Shown here: one piece after another, positions 60,443 to 64,000 of the stretch
How positions within the stretch are numbered: the stretch's first letter is position 1
Layout of the letters: every line of letters begins with the position of its first letter
Assembly: GCA_021769965.1 (NCBI GenBank)
Contig: JAETRU010000005.1
Location: 47,555-111,554, forward strand
DNA length: 64,000 bases
DNA from: Eubacterium sp.
GTDB taxonomy: Bacteria > Bacillota > Clostridia > Peptostreptococcales > Anaerovoracaceae
Reading direction: 5' to 3'
The notes under the pieces: generated by a model
What the model was told of the DNA's origin: nothing
Database searches by the model: none
The model's input: only the letters and a program-made list of their open reading frames with translations
Translations under genes and position numbers: made by a program

Positions 60443-61711
60443 ATGAAAACCAGCAGTTACTCAGGATTTTTTAAATTATCCGTAGAAGATAGATTAAATG
60501 AAGTGGCGGAATTCGCAGGGCTGACGGAAGAGGACAAAGCGGTTCTTTCCAGCGCGGATTCTCTGGATATGGATAAAGCAGACCATATGATCGAAAACGT
60601 CATCGGCCGCTTTGCGCTGCCTCTGGGCGTTGCCATTAACTTTGTCATCAACGGCAAGGACGTGGTGATCCCTATGGTTTCCGAGGAGCCGTCCGTTATC
60701 GCGGCCTGCAGCAACGCAGCTAAGATGGCAAGACCCTCCGGAGGTTTCATCACAGATTCCACCGGCAACGTGATGATCGCCCAGATCCAGATGCTGAACG
60801 TACCGACTCCGTTCGCCTCAAAAGGCAAAATTCTGGAGAAGAAGGATGAGATCATCAGGATCTGCAACGAGAAGGATCCTGTTCTGGTCAAATTCGGCGG
60901 CGGTGTTAAAGATGTAGAAGTCAGAGTTCTGGATACTATAGCAGGACCTATGGTCATCGTCCATCTGCTGGTAGATACTCTGGACGCCATGGGCGCCAAC
61001 GCAGTCAACACCATGGCTGAAGCTGTATCTCCGTATCTGGAGGAGATCACCGGCGGCACAGCGGAGCTGCGTATTTTGTCCAATCTGGCTGACCGCAGAA
61101 TCGTTCGGGCAAGAGCCGTGTGGAAGAAGGAAGACATTGGCGGTCCGGAAGTCGTAGACAAAATGCTCAGCGCGTACGCTTTTGCAGCGGCAGACCCGTA
61201 CAGAGCAGCTACCCATAACAAAGGGATCATGAACGGTATTATTCCGATAGTCATGGCAACCGGCAACGATACCAGAGCGATCGAGTCCGGTGCGCATTCT
61301 TATGCCAGCAGAAACGGCAGATACACATCCCTGACCACCTGGGAAAAGGATGAAAACGGCGATCTGGTGGGCTGCATCGAAATGCCGATGGCAGTAGGTC
61401 TGGTCGGCGGCGCCACAAAGATCCATCCGACTGCACAGGCTTGCGTCAAAATGCTGGGCGTTAAAACGGCAGCTGAGCTGGGACAGATCATCGCGGCAGC
61501 AGGCCTTGCCAACAATATGGCGGCTATGAAAGCTCTGGCTACCGAAGGCATTCAGAGAGGACACATGTCACTGCACGCCCGCAATCTGGCCAATACTGTC
61601 GGCGCAAAGGGTGAAGTGCTTGAAAGGATCGTAAAGCAGATGGTCGCTGACAAGAAAGTTCGTCTTGAATACGCCCAGGAGCTCTTTGAAAAATTCAGTC
61701 AGGAACAATAA
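60443..61711 (+). CDS. mvaA: Hydroxymethylglutaryl-CoA reductase, degradative (class II)
   Basis: A 422-residue class II HMG-CoA reductase. Visible catalytic elements: Glu in EEPSVIAACSNAAKMA, Lys in HNKGIMNG, Asp in ATGNDTRAIESGAH, and His near the C-terminus in QRGHMSLHARNLA. The N-terminus (ENVIGRFALPLGVAINFVING) is that of the soluble bacterial class. Class II enzymes work either in isoprenoid synthesis or, as in Pseudomonas mevalonii, oxidise mevalonate to HMG-CoA. The partner lyase, the transporter genes and sigma-54 control all favour degradation here. It lies 20 nt after the lyase gene. Confidence 0.93.
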   Translation: MKTSSYSGFFKLSVEDRLNEVAEFAGLTEEDKAVLSSADSLDMDKADHMIENVIGRFALPLGVAINFVINGKDVVIPMVSEEPSVIAACSNAAKMARPSGGFITDSTGNVMIAQIQMLNVPTPFASKGKILEKKDEIIRICNEKDPVLVKFGGGVKDVEVRVLDTIAGPMVIVHLLVDTLDAMGANAVNTMAEAVSPYLEEITGGTAELRILSNLADRRIVRARAVWKKEDIGGPEVVDKMLSAYAFAAADPYRAATHNKGIMNGIIPIVMATGNDTRAIESGAHSYASRNGRYTSLTTWEKDENGDLVGCIEMPMAVGLVGGATKIHPTAQACVKMLGVKTAAELGQIIAAAGLANNMAAMKALATEGIQRGHMSLHARNLANTVGAKGEVLERIVKQMVADKKVRLEYAQELFEKFSQEQ

Positions 61712-61741
61712 CCAAGCCATCGTAAAGAAAGGAGTCGCGGT

Positions 61742-62224
61742 ATGAATTCTGAAACGACAAAGAAAGATAAAGAGAAAGTTCTCACCGAAGTGTGGGGAGA
61801 CACCGTTAATCTGAAGGAACTGATGATCTCCGTGTTTCTCGGCGTTGTCTTCACCATGGTATTCTATATCGCAGGCCGCGCGGTTTTCCAGAGCATGGAT
61901 AGTATCGACGGCGAGCTGGCAAAGGGGTACGCCCTCTTTGTCGGCATCGTCGGATGCTTTATCGCTGCTTTCATCTCAGCAAAATGCTTCAAACCGAAGC
62001 GTTTCATCGGTGAGCTTGAAGATATCGGCGAGATCGAAGAAGTGCTGGAATACGCTCACATGACCGTGGAACAGGAAGCAGAAGCCCTGTCCAGGCTGGA
62101 TAAGAGCGTTATCAAAGAGATGGAAGACCTGCAGCTCTACGGCCTGCTGGCTTTGATCCCAGAGAATTCTCCAAACTACAAGCCGGAATACAGACAGTAT
62201 GTCCAGAGGAAAAAGGAGGACTAA
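61742..62224 (+). CDS. Small two-helix membrane protein, probable transporter partner of the TctA-like gene
   Basis: A 160-residue protein with a charged N-terminus, two membrane segments (about 24-46 and 61-80) and a Glu-rich cytoplasmic C-terminal region (about 85-160). It lies 3 nt before the TctA-like permease gene and occupies the place of a TctB subunit. Ordinary TctB has four helices, so this is either a reduced or an unrelated partner. I do not recognise its sequence family. Confidence 0.72.
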   Translation: MNSETTKKDKEKVLTEVWGDTVNLKELMISVFLGVVFTMVFYIAGRAVFQSMDSIDGELAKGYALFVGIVGCFIAAFISAKCFKPKRFIGELEDIGEIEEVLEYAHMTVEQEAEALSRLDKSVIKEMEDLQLYGLLALIPENSPNYKPEYRQYVQRKKED

Positions 62225-62227
62225 GCA

Positions 62228-63571
62228 ATGACATTGATTTTACAAGCTATCGCCGTAGCTATTATCGGCGGTATCATCTTCGCAATTATAGGTATTATCC
62301 CGGGCACAGACGAAACGGCTACTATGGCGCCGATCACTTTGATCCTGGTTCTTATGGGGTTTGAACCGGTGGTGATTTTCTCATGGTTTATCGCAATTCT
62401 GGTTGCTATGCAGATCACTCATACGATCCCTACAGCTATGGCAGCTCTGCCGGGATCCACTATGGCCGTGCCCATGGTAGAAAACAGCAACATCGGCAAA
62501 AAGCTGGGCATTCCTCACATATCCATGAGAAAGATGTCCGCTGGTTCCCTGATCGGATCTATCGTAGGTCTGCCTATCGCCATTCTGTTTGCCCAGATTC
62601 TGGCGCCCCTCAGCGATATCATCACCCAGTACAGCGGTGTGATCTTCACCATTGCGGCATGCATCATCGCATATATGTCAAAGGCCCGCTGGGGAGCTGT
62701 GGTAGCACTGCTGCCTTTCGCCTTTCTGATTCAGGGACTGCAGAGAGTCTCTGTTGAGGCTACCGGAGGCACTTTGTTCACCTCCATTTTCATGGGCATT
62801 ACCATCGGGCCGATGATCGCAGAGGTCTTCAACACTTTGATCCCGGCAAAGAGGGAGGAGAACCGCAGGGACAAGCCGAGAGAGATCTGGCTGGCACCGG
62901 ATTCCAAGGATAAGATCGGCCTCTTCCCCAACCCGTTCAAGTTCTTTCATAAAACTTCCATGGGCTATATCGTCGGTTCTTCTGCTCTTTCCGCGTGTAC
63001 CTTTACCTTCTCACCAGTGGGCATGACGGTTATGCTGGGCGAGCTGGTAGGATCCCGCAAGAAGGAACTCTTTGATCGGGTCACCACCACATTGGGCGTG
63101 CAGGACGCAGTTTCCAACGCTACGTATCTGGGTGAGCTGCTGATCCCGATGATCGCCTTTGGCCTGCCGTTATCCCCGGTGGCTTTGGGGCCGGCGTCAC
63201 CGCTGTTTAATCAGATCAATCTCCACGACTATCTGACCATGTCAGATTACTTCATCTATGGGTTCATCGGTATCGTCTTCGGCTGTCTTTTCGCGTATCC
63301 GATGGCGATCAAAAAAGCCAGAAAGTGGTCAGAAGCCATGTTCCGGCACATCAGCCATGAAGCTCTCATCGGCGCGTTCATGGGTCTGGTATGTATGCTG
63401 GCTTTCCACGAGGCCGGACTCTTCGGCATCATCGTGGCTCTGGTCATCGGCGTGTTCGGCGGATTCCTCAACAATAACTACGGCATTCACACCGGCGTGC
63501 AGTTCATGGCATATTACGCGTCAAGCTGGATCGTGACCAGCCTGACGGCGCTGTGCGGTGTATTGATATAA
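62228..63571 (+). CDS. TctA-family permease, candidate mevalonate importer
   Basis: A 447-residue polytopic membrane protein with the family landmarks GIIPGTDETATMAPI near the N-terminus (the PG motif of TctA) and a second GIHTGVQFMAYYASSW segment near the end. It has about 11-12 helices. TctA is normally about 500 residues and works with TctB and a periplasmic TctC; no TctC-like binding protein is seen in this operon. As the last gene of the lyase-reductase operon it is the best candidate for mevalonate uptake. The substrate is inferred from context only. Confidence 0.82.
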   Translation: MTLILQAIAVAIIGGIIFAIIGIIPGTDETATMAPITLILVLMGFEPVVIFSWFIAILVAMQITHTIPTAMAALPGSTMAVPMVENSNIGKKLGIPHISMRKMSAGSLIGSIVGLPIAILFAQILAPLSDIITQYSGVIFTIAACIIAYMSKARWGAVVALLPFAFLIQGLQRVSVEATGGTLFTSIFMGITIGPMIAEVFNTLIPAKREENRRDKPREIWLAPDSKDKIGLFPNPFKFFHKTSMGYIVGSSALSACTFTFSPVGMTVMLGELVGSRKKELFDRVTTTLGVQDAVSNATYLGELLIPMIAFGLPLSPVALGPASPLFNQINLHDYLTMSDYFIYGFIGIVFGCLFAYPMAIKKARKWSEAMFRHISHEALIGAFMGLVCMLAFHEAGLFGIIVALVIGVFGGFLNNNYGIHTGVQFMAYYASSWIVTSLTALCGVLI

Positions 63572-63725
63572 AAAGTGACTTTACTTATATATATGGATCT
63601 CTCGTAAATACCCCGGAAGTCAGGATTGATTTCAGATTTCAGTTACTGGATTTGCTTGTAAAATCCGGCATGGACATCTATTACGCCGGGAATCTGGAAT
63701 GGAAAAAGGGGAGTGAATGAGAATA

Positions 63726-63773
63726 AAACCAGCACAGGATTGAGACGTGTCCTCGGTTCCGTGCTGGTTTTTT
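63726..63773 (+). terminator. Terminator after the mevalonate operon
   Basis: AAACCAGCAC (63726-63735) pairs with GTGCTGGTTT (63761-63770), with an inner AGGA/TCCT stem and T6. The 155 nt between the TctA-like stop and this hairpin hold no convincing gene. Confidence 0.9.
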
Positions 63774-63952
63774 GACGATTTTCGTCCGGTTTTCTATGGG
63801 TATCCAAATGCATGCTCATTATTATTCACAGTTGACCTGACTCGCGCCACTTTTTTCGTTTTTTTGCGTTCATACGGCGCTCGTTATGATATGCTTCCTT
63901 CTAGGTAGACAAGTAAAAAATAAAAACTTGTTATCTGGAAGGGAGCATTTGT

Positions 63953-64000
63953 ATGTCTGGAAAAATATCTGCAGAAGAGAAAATTGCAGCCGTGAAGAAC
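63953..64000 (+). CDS. Possible IS3-type transposase OrfA (first 16 codons, cut by right edge)
   Basis: ATG at 63953 after GAAGGGAG gives MSGKISAEEKIAAVKN, which resembles the start of the helix-turn-helix OrfA of IS3/IS150 elements. A short inverted repeat (ACAAGT 63909-63914, ACTTGT 63926-63931) lies upstream. The region from 63774 to 63952 otherwise shows nothing. Too little is visible to be sure. Confidence 0.4.
   Translation, partial: MSGKISAEEKIAAVKN

Noticed and set aside
63553..63720. A 55-codon frame starting with GTG inside the end of the TctA-like gene
   Set aside because: It has no SD, overlaps a well-supported gene and shows no recognisable motif. The peptide looks protein-like, so it is noted only as a possible remnant.
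1..64000. tRNA and rRNA genes
   Set aside because: The intergenic regions were read for tRNA arms and rRNA-like blocks and none was recognised. A covariance search would be needed to exclude them fully.

Overview
The window reads as a chromosomal segment of an anaerobic, amino-acid-fermenting member of the Clostridia. Gene content fits the Eubacteriales Family XIII / Anaerovoracaceae neighbourhood, but that placement is inference. Supporting features are a SpoIIE-type phosphatase and Spo0A-box sequences (sporulation lineage), rubredoxin, two complete NAD-linked [FeFe]-hydrogenase trimers, indolepyruvate:ferredoxin oxidoreductase, several peptide ABC transporter genes, and Gram-positive LPXTG-type surface proteins. 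No rRNA, tRNA or CRISPR array was seen. The only mobile-element trace is a possible transposase start at the right edge.

Layout. 1-3.8 kb: minus-strand peptide ABC operon (binding protein, two permeases, cut by the left edge). 4-6.3 kb: rubredoxin, a free-standing B3/B4-domain protein, glutaminase. 6.5-15 kb: two consecutive hydC-hydB-hydA trimers, each with its own promoter and terminator. 15-23 kb: two class I/II aminotransferases, a YkvI-like membrane protein, a GntR regulator and iorAB, i.e. deamination and ferredoxin-linked oxidation of amino acids. 23-26.8 kb: an MFS exporter fused to two CBS domains, preceded by what looks like a leader-peptide attenuator, then spoIIE. 26.8-37.8 kb: a complete oppABCDF operon, a C39-like peptidase, a sigma-54 activator and a serine hydrolase. 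37.8-50.2 kb: gtrA, an unknown gene, a class II aldolase-aldehyde dehydrogenase fusion, a NYN protein, then tilS-ftsH-pucR-coaX-dusB and a small anchored surface protein. 50.4-57.2 kb: a c-di-GMP-I riboswitch ahead of a 2147-residue LPXTG adhesin-like protein. 57.4-63.6 kb: a second sigma-54 activator and an operon for HMG-CoA lyase-like protein, degradative HMG-CoA reductase and a two-gene TctA-like transporter, read here as mevalonate catabolism.

Regulation ties the window together. Five -24/-12 (sigma-54) promoters can be read directly. Four lie ahead of dppA, oppA, the C39-like peptidase and the serine hydrolase, all near the activator at 34-36 kb, which suggests a sigma-54 peptide-scavenging regulon. 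The fifth drives the mevalonate operon and has three TGCC-N6-GGCA palindromes upstream, beside its own activator. Exact Spo0A-box sequences lie ahead of the second hydrogenase operon, iorAB, spoIIE and the c-di-GMP-controlled surface protein.

The most interesting items are the two sigma-54 systems, the short reading frame that exactly occupies the 5' arm of a terminator ahead of the MFS-CBS gene, the aldolase-ALDH fusion, and the riboswitch with its apparently mutually exclusive hairpins. All functional assignments rest on reading motifs by eye. No database search was run.
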